64,000 nt of DNA from Bacillota bacterium (GCA_023444095.1 JAEZRP010000043.1:1-64000), one strand, 5' to 3'. Shown: positions 1 to 8,233, counted from the stretch's first letter. Notes: generated by a model not told the origin, from the letters alone. A program made the numbers and translations.

Positions 1-32
1 GGGCAGAGCCCCTGCCGCCATTCCCCCGGTCA
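1..32. repeat. Fragment of GC-rich palindromic intergenic repeat (family B)
   Basis: The first bases form a small hairpin (GGCAG at 2-6 pairs with CTGCC at 12-16) directly after the stop codon of the sugar kinase gene. A very similar stretch lies at 57769-57800, at the 3' end of the xylulokinase gene. It is cut by the window edge, so its full extent is unknown. Confidence 0.45.
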
Positions 33-1553
33 TCATTCCCCCAGCCTCGCGATCGCGTCGTTGATGGGCTTGACGCGCTCGTAAATGGAGGCGTAGATGG
101 GGTAATGCTTCGCGTATGCGGCGCGCCACTGGGGATTGACGGCGTGGGAGGAGCGCGCGCGCACGACGGAAGCGGCGTCCTCGTAGCTCGTAAAGAGGCC
201 GATTCCGACGCCCGCGGCGATGGCGGCGCCGAGCGACGTCGTCTCGCCGGGCGACTGGTGTACCTTGGCGTCAATGTTGTAGACGGAGGCGAGCATGTCG
301 GGCCAGAGGCCGCTTCGCGCGCCGCCGCCGGTGAGCATCATGGAACGCATGGGCGCGCCGCACTCGACCATGACCTCCGCGCAGGAGTTGAGCGCGTAGG
401 CAATGCCCTCGTAGACCGCCCGGGCGATGTGCCTCTGGTCGTGGTAGAGGGTGAAGCCCATCAGACAGCCGCGCGTGTTCGCATCCCAGTAGGGCGTGCG
501 CCAACCCATGAGCGTGGGAAGGAAGAGCACGCCCTCCGCGCCGGGCCGGATCTGGCGGGCCATGTTTTCGACGCGCGAGATATCCTGCGAGGCGCCGCCC
601 ATGCCCAGAAGGTTCTTGACCGCCCAGTCGAAGGCCGCCGCGCCGCACTGCACGGTTCCGCATGAGTGGCAGTTTTCGCCGTTCATGTCGAGATAATTAA
701 AGATGCGCTCCTTCTCGTCGAACACGGGCGCGCGCATGATCTGCGAGACCCACGCGGTGGAGCCGATGTAGGTGTATCCGCTGCCGGGCTCGACCACGCC
801 CGCGCCGCGCGCCGTGCACGCGCCGTCGCCGCCGCCGATCGCGACAGGCGTTCCGGTGATGAGGCCCGTCTGGCGATAGACCTCGCGCGTGATCTTGCCG
901 CGCACGTCGTGGCCGGGCACGATGCGGGGCATCATGTTCTCATCGACGCCGAGGGACTTCAGAAGTTCGGATGCCCACGCGCGCTTTTTAATGTCGAGCG
1001 CGATGGTCAGGGAGGCATCGGAATAATCCGTGTAGCCGAAGCGCCCGGTGAGCTTTCCGTAGACGTAGTCCTTGGTGTTGAGCCAGAAGCGCGTCTCCTG
1101 ATAGACGTTCGGGAGGTTCTCCTTGATCCACAGAATTTTTGGGAGCGTGTAGTGGGGATCCAGGCGGTTTCCGGTCAGCTGATAAAAATCCGCGGAAGAA
1201 ATCACGCGAGAAATTTCCGACACCTGCTTTTCTGTTCGCGTGTCAGAGTGTATGATATTGGCATGGAGCGCGTTTCCATCCTGATCGACGGGAATGCAGC
1301 CGTTCATCGTGCCTGAAAGCCCGACGCAGGCGATCCGCTGAGGGTTCACCTGCTGGAGAAGCTCGCGGATTCCGTCAAACACCGCGGCGATGATGACGTC
1401 CGGGTCCTGCTCGGACCAGTTGGGCCGCGGGTAGAGGGTCGGATACGCGCGCTTGACGGAGCACACAGTTTGCCCGCGGGCGTCAAACACGGTGCATTTG
1501 CAGCCGGTCGTTCCGGCATCGCAGGTGAGCAGAAGATCCTTCGTGATTTCCAT
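33..1553 (-). CDS. FGGY-family carbohydrate kinase (xylulokinase-like)
   Basis: 506-residue sugar kinase of the FGGY family, which phosphorylates a ketose or polyol with ATP in the cytoplasm. The N-terminal phosphate-binding loop is DAGTTG (residues 12-17). A second glycine-rich motif, GGGDGACTARGAG, lies mid-protein, and GGGARSGLW near the C terminus marks the second actin-like domain. Length is normal for the family (about 500). The chosen ATG has GGAGG 8 nt upstream; an ATG two codons earlier (1557-1559) overlaps the stop of the upstream gene as ATGA, so the pair is probably translationally coupled. The substrate cannot be assigned: the sequence after the glycine loop differs from the xylulokinase at 57.8-59.3 kb. 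The leader upstream of the operon carries three hairpin repeats. Confidence 0.88.
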   Translation of the reverse strand: MEITKDLLLTCDAGTTGCKCTVFDARGQTVCSVKRAYPTLYPRPNWSEQDPDVIIAAVFDGIRELLQQVNPQRIACVGLSGTMNGCIPVDQDGNALHANIIHSDTRTEKQVSEISRVISSADFYQLTGNRLDPHYTLPKILWIKENLPNVYQETRFWLNTKDYVYGKLTGRFGYTDYSDASLTIALDIKKRAWASELLKSLGVDENMMPRIVPGHDVRGKITREVYRQTGLITGTPVAIGGGDGACTARGAGVVEPGSGYTYIGSTAWVSQIMRAPVFDEKERIFNYLDMNGENCHSCGTVQCGAAAFDWAVKNLLGMGGASQDISRVENMARQIRPGAEGVLFLPTLMGWRTPYWDANTRGCLMGFTLYHDQRHIARAVYEGIAYALNSCAEVMVECGAPMRSMMLTGGGARSGLWPDMLASVYNIDAKVHQSPGETTSLGAAIAAGVGIGLFTSYEDAASVVRARSSHAVNPQWRAAYAKHYPIYASIYERVKPINDAIARLGE

Positions 1554-1555
1554 AA

Positions 1556-1921
1556 TCATTTCCTCCGTTGTTCGCCTTGCCGCCGTTTGACCACTTCGCC
1601 CGTCGCCGCACCGACGACCGACGCGACCGCGCACAAAAACGCGGGCCCCGCCGATGCGGGCGGATAAAAAAACGCGAGATAATGCCCGATTCCTGCCATG
1701 ACCGGCGGCATGAGCCACGCCGCAAAGTTTGAAAGGCCCTTGACGGTCGCAAGGTACGCGCTCAAGGCCCCGAACGCGGGAACGAGCGCCCACACGCCGA
1801 TCTCGTAGAGGGCCGGACCGATCCACAGAAGCTGGCACGCACCGTAGGAAACTGCGAGCGCCGCGATCGCCTGGATGGCGAGCACGACCGGCCATATGAA
1901 ACGCCTCTTCATGCTTCCCAT
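1556..1921 (-). CDS. Small integral membrane protein, function unknown
   Basis: 121 residues with about four hydrophobic segments (roughly residues 8-30, 34-55, 62-80 and 85-108) and a basic C-terminal tail. I recognise no family. Its stop codon overlaps the possible first ATG of the sugar kinase gene, so the two form an operon. It could be a membrane partner of the sugar pathway, but that rests on position only. The ATG at 1921 has AGGA/GGAG just upstream; an ATG three codons later (1912) is an alternative. The gene begins 19 nt after the last hairpin repeat of the leader. Confidence 0.6.
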   Translation of the reverse strand: MGSMKRRFIWPVVLAIQAIAALAVSYGACQLLWIGPALYEIGVWALVPAFGALSAYLATVKGLSNFAAWLMPPVMAGIGHYLAFFYPPASAGPAFLCAVASVVGAATGEVVKRRQGEQRRK

Positions 1922-1940
1922 GGCTCCTTCCTCGTGCTAC

Positions 1941-2160
1941 CATGTTTGTCGGCGTGCCGATTCCGTATACGCCCCGCCGACCCGCAATCCGCCCTCGGAT
2001 TGCTAAACTGACACACCACGTTTGTCGGCGTGCCGATTCCGTATACGCCCCGCCGACCCGCATTCCGCCCTCGGATTGCTAAACTGACACACCATGTTTG
2101 TCGGCGTGCCGATTCCGTATACGCCCCGCCGACCCGCAATCCGCGCGCGGAGCGCTTAGC
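1941..2160 (-). repeat. Leader repeat array A: three 76-bp double-hairpin units (family A)
   Basis: Three tandem copies with a 76-bp period (units starting at 1941, 2017 and 2093; the last is diverged at its promoter-proximal end). Read towards the kinase operon, each unit contains a short hairpin (CAATCCG, 4-nt loop, CGGATTG), then a larger one (GTCGGCG, about 20-nt loop containing GTATAC, CGCCGAC), and ends ACAAACATGG or ACAAACGTGG. The array fills the region between a good promoter (-10 at 2163-2168) and the start codon at 1921, so it should form most of the 5' untranslated leader. Copies of the same element occur at 13780-13997 and 35961-36027. Confidence 0.85.
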
Positions 2161-2162
2161 CT

Positions 2163-2191
2163 ATTATATCATTGCGCGTCGGAGCGTGTAA
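2163..2191 (-). promoter_or_regulatory. Promoter of the membrane protein-kinase operon
   Basis: On the minus strand, TTACAC (2191-2186), a 17-bp spacer and TATAAT (2168-2163). The -10 has an upstream TGA, giving an extended -10 (TGATATAAT). The predicted transcript starts near 2156, at the edge of the repeat array. Confidence 0.65.
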
Positions 2192-2276
2192 ACCTCAATT
2201 TGTGGCAGAATTTGATTGGTTCGCAATGACGAATGGAAGTAGTCCCATACTGGAAATGCTACTAGCAGCAAAAACA

Positions 2277-2319
2277 CTCCGTGCGGTCAGTTCACACGGA
2301 GACAGAATCCAAGTATGAT
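2277..2319 (+). promoter_or_regulatory. Candidate promoter and inverted repeat upstream of the XRE regulator
   Basis: An inverted repeat, CTCCGTG (2277-2283) and CACGGAG (2295-2301), overlaps a possible -35 (TTCACA, 2291-2296). A TATGAT -10 follows 17 bp later (2314-2319). An operator overlapping the promoter would suit autoregulation by the XRE protein, but this is inferred from layout. The remainder of 2192-2360 shows nothing else I can name. Confidence 0.35.
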
Positions 2320-2360
2320 ATCGTTATATCTATGCAAAGAAAATTACGGGAGGGGGAAGC

Positions 2361-2663
2361 ATGGACTACGCCGCGCTGGGAAAACGCATCAAAGCGCAGA
2401 GGAAGCTCCTCGGCATGACGCAGGAAGAACTGGCAGAACTCGCGGGAATTTCCTGCTCTTTCATGGGTCACATCGAACGGGGCACGCGCAAATTAAGCGT
2501 CGACTCGCTCGTCAAAATTGCGGACGCACTCCGGCTTTCCTGCGACATGCTTTTGCAGGACTCTCTCGACGCGGATGTGCAGCGGGAGGCGCGCGGGCTG
2601 AGCGACCGAAAAAAGAGGATTCTTAATGAAATCGCGACCGTCCTCCGGGAAAACGAAGTATAA
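2361..2663 (+). CDS. XRE-family helix-turn-helix transcriptional regulator
   Basis: 100-residue Cro/CI-type DNA-binding protein. The helix-turn-helix spans about residues 6-60, with the typical TQEELAELAGIS and IERGTRKLSVDSL segments. The last 35 residues are a short charged helix with no recognisable sensor domain. A strong Shine-Dalgarno (GGGAGGGGG) precedes the ATG. It stands alone, flanked by the divergent kinase operon and the convergent corrinoid protein gene, and ends just before a bidirectional terminator. Its targets are unknown; the nearby inverted repeat at 2277-2301 is one candidate. Confidence 0.85.
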   Translation: MDYAALGKRIKAQRKLLGMTQEELAELAGISCSFMGHIERGTRKLSVDSLVKIADALRLSCDMLLQDSLDADVQREARGLSDRKKRILNEIATVLRENEV

Positions 2664-2697
2664 TTTTTCCCGTGGCCGGTTAAAATCATGAACCGCG

Positions 2698-2729
2698 AAA
2701 AAACGGACGCTCGCGAGCGTCCGTTTTTT
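2698..2729. terminator. Bidirectional intrinsic terminator
   Basis: A perfect 32-bp palindrome with CGGACGCTCG at its core, flanked by six A and six T. It lies between the convergent XRE and corrinoid-protein genes and can terminate both transcripts. Confidence 0.9.
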
Positions 2730-2746
2730 CGATGAACCGGCTTTTC

Positions 2747-3382
2747 TCAGCCGGCCATCAGCGCCTTGGCCAGATCCGCCGCGGAGGCGGCATCCACGGA
2801 ATATCCGTCTGCGCCGATCTCGTCCGCGTATTCCTGGGTGATGGGCGCGCCGCCGATCATGATCTTCACCTGATCGCGCAGGCCCGCATCCTTGATCGCG
2901 TCGATGATCTCCTTCATGGAGGTCATGGTGGTCGTCAGAAGCGCCGACATGCCGATGATCTCAACGCCCTGATTCTTGATCGCGTCGATGTACTGCTCCG
3001 GACCGACGTCGACGCCGAGGTCGATGACGTTGAAGCCCGAGCCCTCGAGCATCATGCCGACAAGGTTCTTGCCGATGTCGTGCAGGTCGCCCTTGACCGT
3101 TCCGATCGCGACGGTTCCCATCGCGGGAATGTCCTGCTCGAGAAGCAGCGGCTTGATGATGGCCATGCCGGCCTTCATGGCGCGCGCGGCGATCAGCACT
3201 TCCGGAACGTACACTTCGTTGTTTTTGAACATCTCGCCCAGCTCGGCCATGCCGACGACGAGACCCTGGTTCAAAATCTCGTCCGCGGACGCGCCCTCTT
3301 CGACCGCCTCCGTCACGAGCTGCTTCACGTTCTTTGCGCGTCCGGCCTTAACGGCGTCCGCAATTGCTCTCATGTCCGCCAT
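2747..3382 (-). CDS. Methyltransferase cognate corrinoid protein (MtaC/MtbC-type B12-binding)
   Basis: 211-residue corrinoid carrier. Residues 1-85 match the helical methionine-synthase-type cap domain. Residues 88-211 are the B12-binding Rossmann domain, with the cobalt-ligating D-x-H-x-x-G motif at 99-104 (DLHDIG, ligand His101) and the downstream GGAPIT segment. In methanol- or methylamine-type systems such proteins carry the methyl group between a substrate-specific and a second methyltransferase. No methyltransferase is adjacent; the upstream neighbour is a PocR/AraC-type regulator on the same strand. The ATG has GGGAGGG 6 nt upstream. A longer open frame upstream lacks a ribosome site. 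Confidence 0.88.
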   Translation of the reverse strand: MADMRAIADAVKAGRAKNVKQLVTEAVEEGASADEILNQGLVVGMAELGEMFKNNEVYVPEVLIAARAMKAGMAIIKPLLLEQDIPAMGTVAIGTVKGDLHDIGKNLVGMMLEGSGFNVIDLGVDVGPEQYIDAIKNQGVEIIGMSALLTTTMTSMKEIIDAIKDAGLRDQVKIMIGGAPITQEYADEIGADGYSVDAASAADLAKALMAG

Positions 3383-3416
3383 GTGATACCCTCCCACCCG
3401 TATTCGTGCTGACCCC

Positions 3417-3422
3417 ATTTTA
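3417..3422 (-). promoter_or_regulatory. Extended -10 element upstream of the corrinoid protein gene
   Basis: On the minus strand, TGT precedes TAAAAT (3422-3417), an extended -10 about 35 nt before the start codon. No good -35 is present (TGCAAA at 17-bp spacing). It suggests the corrinoid gene can be transcribed apart from the regulator upstream. Confidence 0.4.
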
Positions 3423-3489
3423 ACAGATTTCAAACGGAATTTGCACGAAAGAAATTGCATCTATTGGGAAAATCTTGCGTTGTTATGAA

Positions 3490-4734
3490 TTAGGAGAGCT
3501 CCGCGTGCCGGAACCCCTTCGGCGTCTGGCCGGTATACTTGCGAAACACCTTGCCGAAGTATCCCGCGTCCTCGTAACCAAGCTTCTCCGCGACGACGGA
3601 GACGGGGAGCCGCGTGTGCAATAGATAGTTCTTCGCGAGCTCCATGCGAACGCTCGTGACGTACTCGACGAATGTAACGCCCAGCTTCTCGCGAAAGAGG
3701 TGCGAAAGGTAGTAGGGCGAGATGTGCGCCTGCGCGGCAACCTCGTCGAGGGAAAGATTCCGCATATGGTGGGTGCGGATGTAGCCGAGCGCGTCGTTGA
3801 GTTGCGCAGATCCGGGCGCGTCCTGCGACTGGGAGACCGTGTCGAGGAACGTCTCGAGCATCCGCACGACCCACGCGCACAGCTCCTCGTAGTCCTCCAC
3901 CTGCGAAAGCTCCGAGACGAAGTCGTAATTGAGGCCCAGAAGCGCCTCCATCTCCGCGCCCGTCTCGACCGCCGCGCGGGAGATCATCACCACAAGTTCC
4001 AACACCCGCGCCTTCATCAGCTTCATGTTGCCCGGCGCGCGGAAGAATATGTGTCCGAGCAGCTCGTTTAAAAGCGCACGCGCGCCGTTGCGGTCGCCGA
4101 AGCGCACGCGGTTAAGCATCTCTCGTTCGATGTGCATGGGGTATGTGCGGAACGCGTCTCGGTCCGCGCTCGCGGCGCTCTTGCGGTCGGTCACGAGCTC
4201 GTTGATCCTGCGCTGCTGCTCGCCCAGAAGCCGCTTCATCTCGAGCTCGTCCTGCTCCGGCGCGACCACGTCCAAAAGCAGCGCCATGAGCGCGCGCGAC
4301 TGGAGCGCGGTAAGCTCCGGGAGCCTCTCGCCCGCCTCGATGAGCTTCAGTCGGTCGAGCGCGAGGCCCTCGACCGCGTGCGTCAGCTCCTCGCGCGCCG
4401 TCGCATCCCACGCCCACATGCGCGCGGGCATGAACGCCGCCGAGCCCGCGTACCGGCCCCCCGAGAGGATCGGCGCGGAAATTGTGATCGCGCCCATGGG
4501 ACAGCGCGCGATGTACGCCTCGCCGAGATCCGCCGCCTCCCGTCCAGCGTCGGCGTGGAAGGTTGCGCAGCGCATGGCGCACGCCGGACAGGCGAGCACC
4601 GTCTCGCAAAAGCCGTCCCCCGCGTCGGTCTTATGAAGGAGCGCACCCTCGGCATCGAAAAGCGCCGCGCCGATCTGCGTCGCAGCCGAAAGCATCTCCA
4701 GTTTTTCGGAATACCATTCGCGCTTGAGGGGCAT
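3490..4734 (-). CDS. AraC-family regulator with N-terminal PocR-like sensory domain
   Basis: 414-residue transcription factor. The first ~160 residues resemble the PocR domain: cysteines clustered around residues 43-60 (CETVLACPACAMRC) and a later RCPMGAITISAPI segment. The middle is helical. The C-terminal ~100 residues are a double helix-turn-helix of the AraC type, with YLSHLFREKLGVTF and the closing GYFGKVFRKYTGQTPKGFR. PocR domains are known from regulators of propanediol and cobalamin genes and are thought to bind small metabolites. The gene lies just upstream of, and on the same strand as, the corrinoid protein, which suggests control of corrinoid-dependent methyl transfer (inference). 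The ATG has AAAGG 7 nt upstream. Confidence 0.85.
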   Translation of the reverse strand: MPLKREWYSEKLEMLSAATQIGAALFDAEGALLHKTDAGDGFCETVLACPACAMRCATFHADAGREAADLGEAYIARCPMGAITISAPILSGGRYAGSAAFMPARMWAWDATAREELTHAVEGLALDRLKLIEAGERLPELTALQSRALMALLLDVVAPEQDELEMKRLLGEQQRRINELVTDRKSAASADRDAFRTYPMHIEREMLNRVRFGDRNGARALLNELLGHIFFRAPGNMKLMKARVLELVVMISRAAVETGAEMEALLGLNYDFVSELSQVEDYEELCAWVVRMLETFLDTVSQSQDAPGSAQLNDALGYIRTHHMRNLSLDEVAAQAHISPYYLSHLFREKLGVTFVEYVTSVRMELAKNYLLHTRLPVSVVAEKLGYEDAGYFGKVFRKYTGQTPKGFRHAELS

Positions 4735-4746
4735 GGAGGTACCTTT

Positions 4747-4818
4747 CCCGGGGGCTCGGGCAGAGGGCTCGCCCCTGCACCCCCGCTCGAAGGACGCTGT
4801 CCCTTGAGATTCCCGAAC
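4747..4818. repeat. Palindromic intergenic repeat (family B)
   Basis: GC-rich stretch with the pattern CCCCTGCACCCCCGCTC followed by a small hairpin (AGGACGCTGTCCCT) and GAGATTCCC. The same arrangement occurs at 15093-15158, twice in 43155-43412, and around 57510-57800. It lies between the 3' end of the NUDIX gene and the start of the AraC-type gene. Confidence 0.55.
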
Positions 4819-4873
4819 CGGGGGAGTTGACGATTCGATTCATCCGCGGCCGCCCCGGCCCCGGGCAACCGGT

Positions 4874-5302
4874 TCAGCGATGCGTTTCCGCGTAGGCAAA
4901 CAGCGCCGGCGTCACGTTGGGGTAGGTCAGGTGTTCGGGGAGCGCGGAGAATGTGCGCGCTTCCGCCATCTCGCTCTCGGGAAGCGGGCCGCGCCGCCTG
5001 ATCCCGGCGACGAAGACCATGCCGTTCGAGGACGAGGTGTCGTCATAGCCGAAGTAGTCGCACAAGGGCGAGATGTCAAACTCCAGCGCGCCGGATTCCT
5101 CATAGAGCTCGCGCCGCGCGGCGTCCATGGGCGTCTCGCCCGGCTCCACATGGCCGCCCTGCGTTTCCCACGTCTCGCGATCGCGCCTTCGGCTTAATAG
5201 GATTTCGTCACCTTCGCGGGAAAGCACAACGACGTACTTGTACGTCCCGAGGGCGCCGAGGGGATGGATGTTGCAAAAAAGCCTGGTCGTGTCTCTCTTC
5301 AT
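4874..5302 (-). CDS. NUDIX hydrolase
   Basis: 142-residue hydrolase of nucleoside diphosphate-X compounds. A complete Nudix box is visible (GGHVEPGETPMDAARREL followed by YEESGA), with the catalytic REL-x-EE-x-G glutamates that bind Mg2+. The substrate is not predictable. The ATG overlaps the stop of hemW as ATGA (5299-5302), so it is the last gene of a lepA-hemW-nudix operon. Family B repeat sequence lies beyond its 3' end. Confidence 0.88.
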   Translation of the reverse strand: MKRDTTRLFCNIHPLGALGTYKYVVVLSREGDEILLSRRRDRETWETQGGHVEPGETPMDAARRELYEESGALEFDISPLCDYFGYDDTSSSNGMVFVAGIRRRGPLPESEMAEARTFSALPEHLTYPNVTPALFAYAETHR

Positions 5303-6339
5303 ACGTTCTCCAGCAGCTTTAGGACCGCCGCGTTCTGCACCTCGAGCCCGTGCTCAGTAAGGCAGAAGCGTCCTTCCTGTATTTGGGCGAAGCCCATGCG
5401 GATCAGTTCGTCCGCCGCCGCGCGGTTGGGGATCGCGGCCAGCGGAACGCCGCGCGTCATGCGCGTGCCGAGCAAAATCGTTTCCTCGGCCTCGTCGGAC
5501 GCGCCGAGGGTCGCCGCCTCCGTGCGGCGCGCGCCCTTCAGATACGCGTCCAGCGACGCGGGATTCGAGAACCGCTCGCCCGCGACCAGAGAGTGCGCCG
5601 CGCAGCCGACGCCGACGTATTCCCCGCGCGTCCAGTAGACGACGTTATGCGCGCATTCAAAGCCCGGCCTCGCGTAGTTTGAAATCTCGTATCGCCCGTA
5701 ACCCGCGTCCGCGAGCGCGCGAGTGGCGTACCGCTGCATTTCGAGGACCAATTCGTCCGGAGCGGGTTCCGCCCAGCGCGCGATGGGCGTCTCCTCCTCG
5801 ATGATGAGGCTGTACGCCGAGATGTGCTCCGGGCCGAGCGAAACCGCGCGGGCGAGCGTACTCTCCCACTGATCCATGGTCTGGCCGGGCAGCGCGTACA
5901 TGAGGTCGAGATTGATATTGCGAAAGCCCGCGTCCCGGGCCATGTCGTACGCGCGAATCGCATCGTCCGCCGTATGGATCCTGCCGATCGTCCCGAGAAG
6001 CCCGTTGTCGAAGGACTGCACGCCCATCGAGAGCCGGTTGATGCCCGCGCCGAGATAGGCGCGCAGCTTGTCCGGCGCGAGCGTTCCAGGGTTCGCTTCG
6101 ATGGTGAATTCCCCTGCGCGGATCTCGCGCGCGATGTCCGCGACGTAGTGCGCGGGCACGAGCGAGGGCGTTCCGCCGCCGATGAAGGCGGTCGCGAAGT
6201 TCCTCCCCCACGGGCGCAGTTCCTCCCGAACCGCCGCGAAGTAGGCGTCCCACGCGTCCTCCCGGTTCGGGAACGAGGTGAAGTCGCAGTAGGCGCACTT
6301 TTGCGCGCAGAAGGGGACGTGGACGTAGAGCGATTTCAT
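5299..6339 (-). CDS. hemW: Radical SAM haem chaperone HemW (coproporphyrinogen III oxidase-like)
   Basis: 346-residue radical SAM protein. The cluster motif is near the N terminus: PFCAQKCAYCDF, a C-x3-C-x2-C that binds a 4Fe-4S cluster and S-adenosylmethionine. FIGGGTPS and MGVQSF follow, as usual in the HemN/HemW family. The protein is shorter than HemN and fits HemW, which binds haem and probably delivers it to respiratory enzymes. The ATG overlaps the lepA stop (TGATG), showing translational coupling. The lepA-hemW order is common in Firmicutes. I cannot exclude a different porphyrin-related role. Confidence 0.9.
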   Translation of the reverse strand: MKSLYVHVPFCAQKCAYCDFTSFPNREDAWDAYFAAVREELRPWGRNFATAFIGGGTPSLVPAHYVADIAREIRAGEFTIEANPGTLAPDKLRAYLGAGINRLSMGVQSFDNGLLGTIGRIHTADDAIRAYDMARDAGFRNINLDLMYALPGQTMDQWESTLARAVSLGPEHISAYSLIIEEETPIARWAEPAPDELVLEMQRYATRALADAGYGRYEISNYARPGFECAHNVVYWTRGEYVGVGCAAHSLVAGERFSNPASLDAYLKGARRTEAATLGASDEAEETILLGTRMTRGVPLAAIPNRAAADELIRMGFAQIQEGRFCLTEHGLEVQNAAVLKLLENV

Positions 6340-8147
6340 CAGTCCATCTTGAGAACGGCCATGAAGGCCTCGCTTGGGAGGGAAACGCTGCCCACCTGAC
6401 GCATGCGCTTCTTGCCCTCTTTCTGCTTTTCGAGGAGCTTTTTCTTGCGCGTGATGTCTCCGCCGTAGCACTTGGCGAGCACATCCTTGCGAAGCGCCTT
6501 CACCGTCTCGCGCGCGATAATCTTCCCGCCGATCGCCGCCTGGATCGGGATCTCGAAGAGCTGGCGCGGGATGACGTCCTTGAGCTTCTCCGCGATGGAG
6601 CGCCCGCGCGGATACGCGCGGTCCCTGTGGACGATGATCGAGAGCGCGTCGCACATCTCGCCGTTTAAGAGAATGTCGAGCTTTACAAGTTCGCTCTTCA
6701 CATAACCCTTGAGCTCGTAATCGAAGGAAGCGTAGCCGCGCGTGCGGGATTTGAGGTTGTCGAAAAAGTCGTAAATAACCTCGTTGAGCGGCATGTCGTA
6801 GGTCAGAAGCACGCGTCCGCCCTCGATGTACTTCATGTCCTTGAAGGTGCCGCGCTTGTCCTGGCAGAGGTCCATGATCGCGCCGACAAATTCCTGCGGC
6901 GTAATGACCTGCGCGTCGACGTAAGGCTCCTCCATATAGTCGATCTCGTTGGCGGACGGAAGGTTCGTCGGGTTGTCGATGGTCCTCACCTGCCCGTCGG
7001 TCGCGATGATCCGGTAGACGACCGACGGCGCGGTGGTCACGAGATCGAGGTCAAACTCGCGCTCGAGCCTCTCCTGAATGATCTCCATGTGGAGAAGCCC
7101 CAGAAAGCCGCAACGGAAGCCGTAGCCGAGGGCGACCGACGTCTCCGGCTCGAAGGACACGGAGGCGTCGTTGAGCCGTAGCTTTTCGAGCGCGTCCTTG
7201 AGCGCCTCGTAGTCCGCGCCGTCGGCGGGATAAATGCCACAGAACACCATGGGGAGGACGGGTTTGTAGCCCGGCAAAGGCTCTTTCGCGGGGCGTGCGA
7301 CGTGGGTGATGGTATCGCCCACGCGAATGTCGGCGATGTCCTTGATGGACGCCGCGACGTAGCCCACTTCGCCCGCGCGCAGCTCGTCCGAAGGCGCGTA
7401 CCGCCCGGGCAGGAGCGAGCCGACCTCCGTTACCTCGAACTCGCGGCCGTTCGCCATCATGCGGATGGAATCGCCCATGCGCACGACGCCCTCCTTGACG
7501 CGCACGAAGGAGATCGCGCCTCGGTAGTTGTCGTAAATGGAATCGAATATGAGCGCGCGCAGCGGCGCCTCGGTGTCGCCCTCCGGCGCGGGAACTTTCT
7601 GCACGATCTGCTCCAGAACCTCCTCGATGCCGACGCCGAGCTTTGCGGACACGTAGGGGCAACCCTCCGCGTCCAGCCCGATCTCGTCCTCGATCTCCTT
7701 TTTGACGACGTCGGGCTGCGCGCTGGGAAGATCGATCTTGTTGATGACGGGCAGAATCTCGAGATTATGGTCAAGCGCCATGTAGACGTTCGCGAGCGTC
7801 TGCGCCTCGATACCCTGGCTCGCGTCCACGACCAGCACCGCACCCTCGCACGCCGCGAGCGCCCGCGAGACCTCGTAGGCAAAGTCCACATGGCCGGGGG
7901 TGTCGATGAGGTTGAGCTCGTACTCCACGCCGTTCTTCGCGCGGTAGGGCATGCGCACGGCCTTGGATTTTATGGTAATCCCACGCTCGCGCTCGAGCTC
8001 CATCGAGTCGAGCACCTGCTCGGTCATGTCGCGCTGCTGCATGACGCCCGTCTTTTCGAGCAGTCGGTCCGCCAGCGTCGACTTGCCGTGGTCGATGTGC
8101 GCAATGATGCAGAAGTTTCGGATTTTGGAATGGTCGTATGCGGCCAC
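6339..8147 (-). CDS. lepA: Elongation factor 4 (LepA) GTPase
   Basis: 602-residue translational GTPase that acts on stalled ribosomes. The G domain starts at the N terminus with AHIDHGKSTL (P loop), then ERGITIKSKAV (switch I), DTPGHVDF (G3) and NKIDLP (G4). The EF-G-like domains and the LepA-specific C-terminal domain (IPRQLFEIPIQAAIG, KKLLEKQKEGKKRM) are complete. The start is GTG: GGAGG lies 7 nt upstream and the residues match the usual LepA N terminus; a longer open frame upstream is GC-rich and has no homology. First gene of a lepA-hemW-nudix operon with its own promoter at 8180-8208. Confidence 0.97.
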   Translation of the reverse strand: MAAYDHSKIRNFCIIAHIDHGKSTLADRLLEKTGVMQQRDMTEQVLDSMELERERGITIKSKAVRMPYRAKNGVEYELNLIDTPGHVDFAYEVSRALAACEGAVLVVDASQGIEAQTLANVYMALDHNLEILPVINKIDLPSAQPDVVKKEIEDEIGLDAEGCPYVSAKLGVGIEEVLEQIVQKVPAPEGDTEAPLRALIFDSIYDNYRGAISFVRVKEGVVRMGDSIRMMANGREFEVTEVGSLLPGRYAPSDELRAGEVGYVAASIKDIADIRVGDTITHVARPAKEPLPGYKPVLPMVFCGIYPADGADYEALKDALEKLRLNDASVSFEPETSVALGYGFRCGFLGLLHMEIIQERLEREFDLDLVTTAPSVVYRIIATDGQVRTIDNPTNLPSANEIDYMEEPYVDAQVITPQEFVGAIMDLCQDKRGTFKDMKYIEGGRVLLTYDMPLNEVIYDFFDNLKSRTRGYASFDYELKGYVKSELVKLDILLNGEMCDALSIIVHRDRAYPRGRSIAEKLKDVIPRQLFEIPIQAAIGGKIIARETVKALRKDVLAKCYGGDITRKKKLLEKQKEGKKRMRQVGSVSLPSEAFMAVLKMD

Positions 8148-8179
8148 AAAAGTACCTCCGCGCATTCTATTTCCACAAT

Positions 8180-8208
8180 ATAATAGCCGAAAAAGGCGCA
8201 AAATGCAA
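8180..8208 (-). promoter_or_regulatory. lepA promoter
   Basis: On the minus strand, TTGCAT (8208-8203), a 17-bp spacer and TATTAT (8185-8180), about 30 nt before the GTG start of lepA. Confidence 0.65.
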
Positions 8209-8233
8209 GGGGAATGCTCGACGCCGCTGGGTG

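Noticed and set aside
1941..2160. Repeat arrays at 1.9 and 13.8 kb as CRISPR arrays
   Set aside because: The whole 76-bp unit is repeated, with no unique spacers, only three copies, internal hairpins, and no cas genes.
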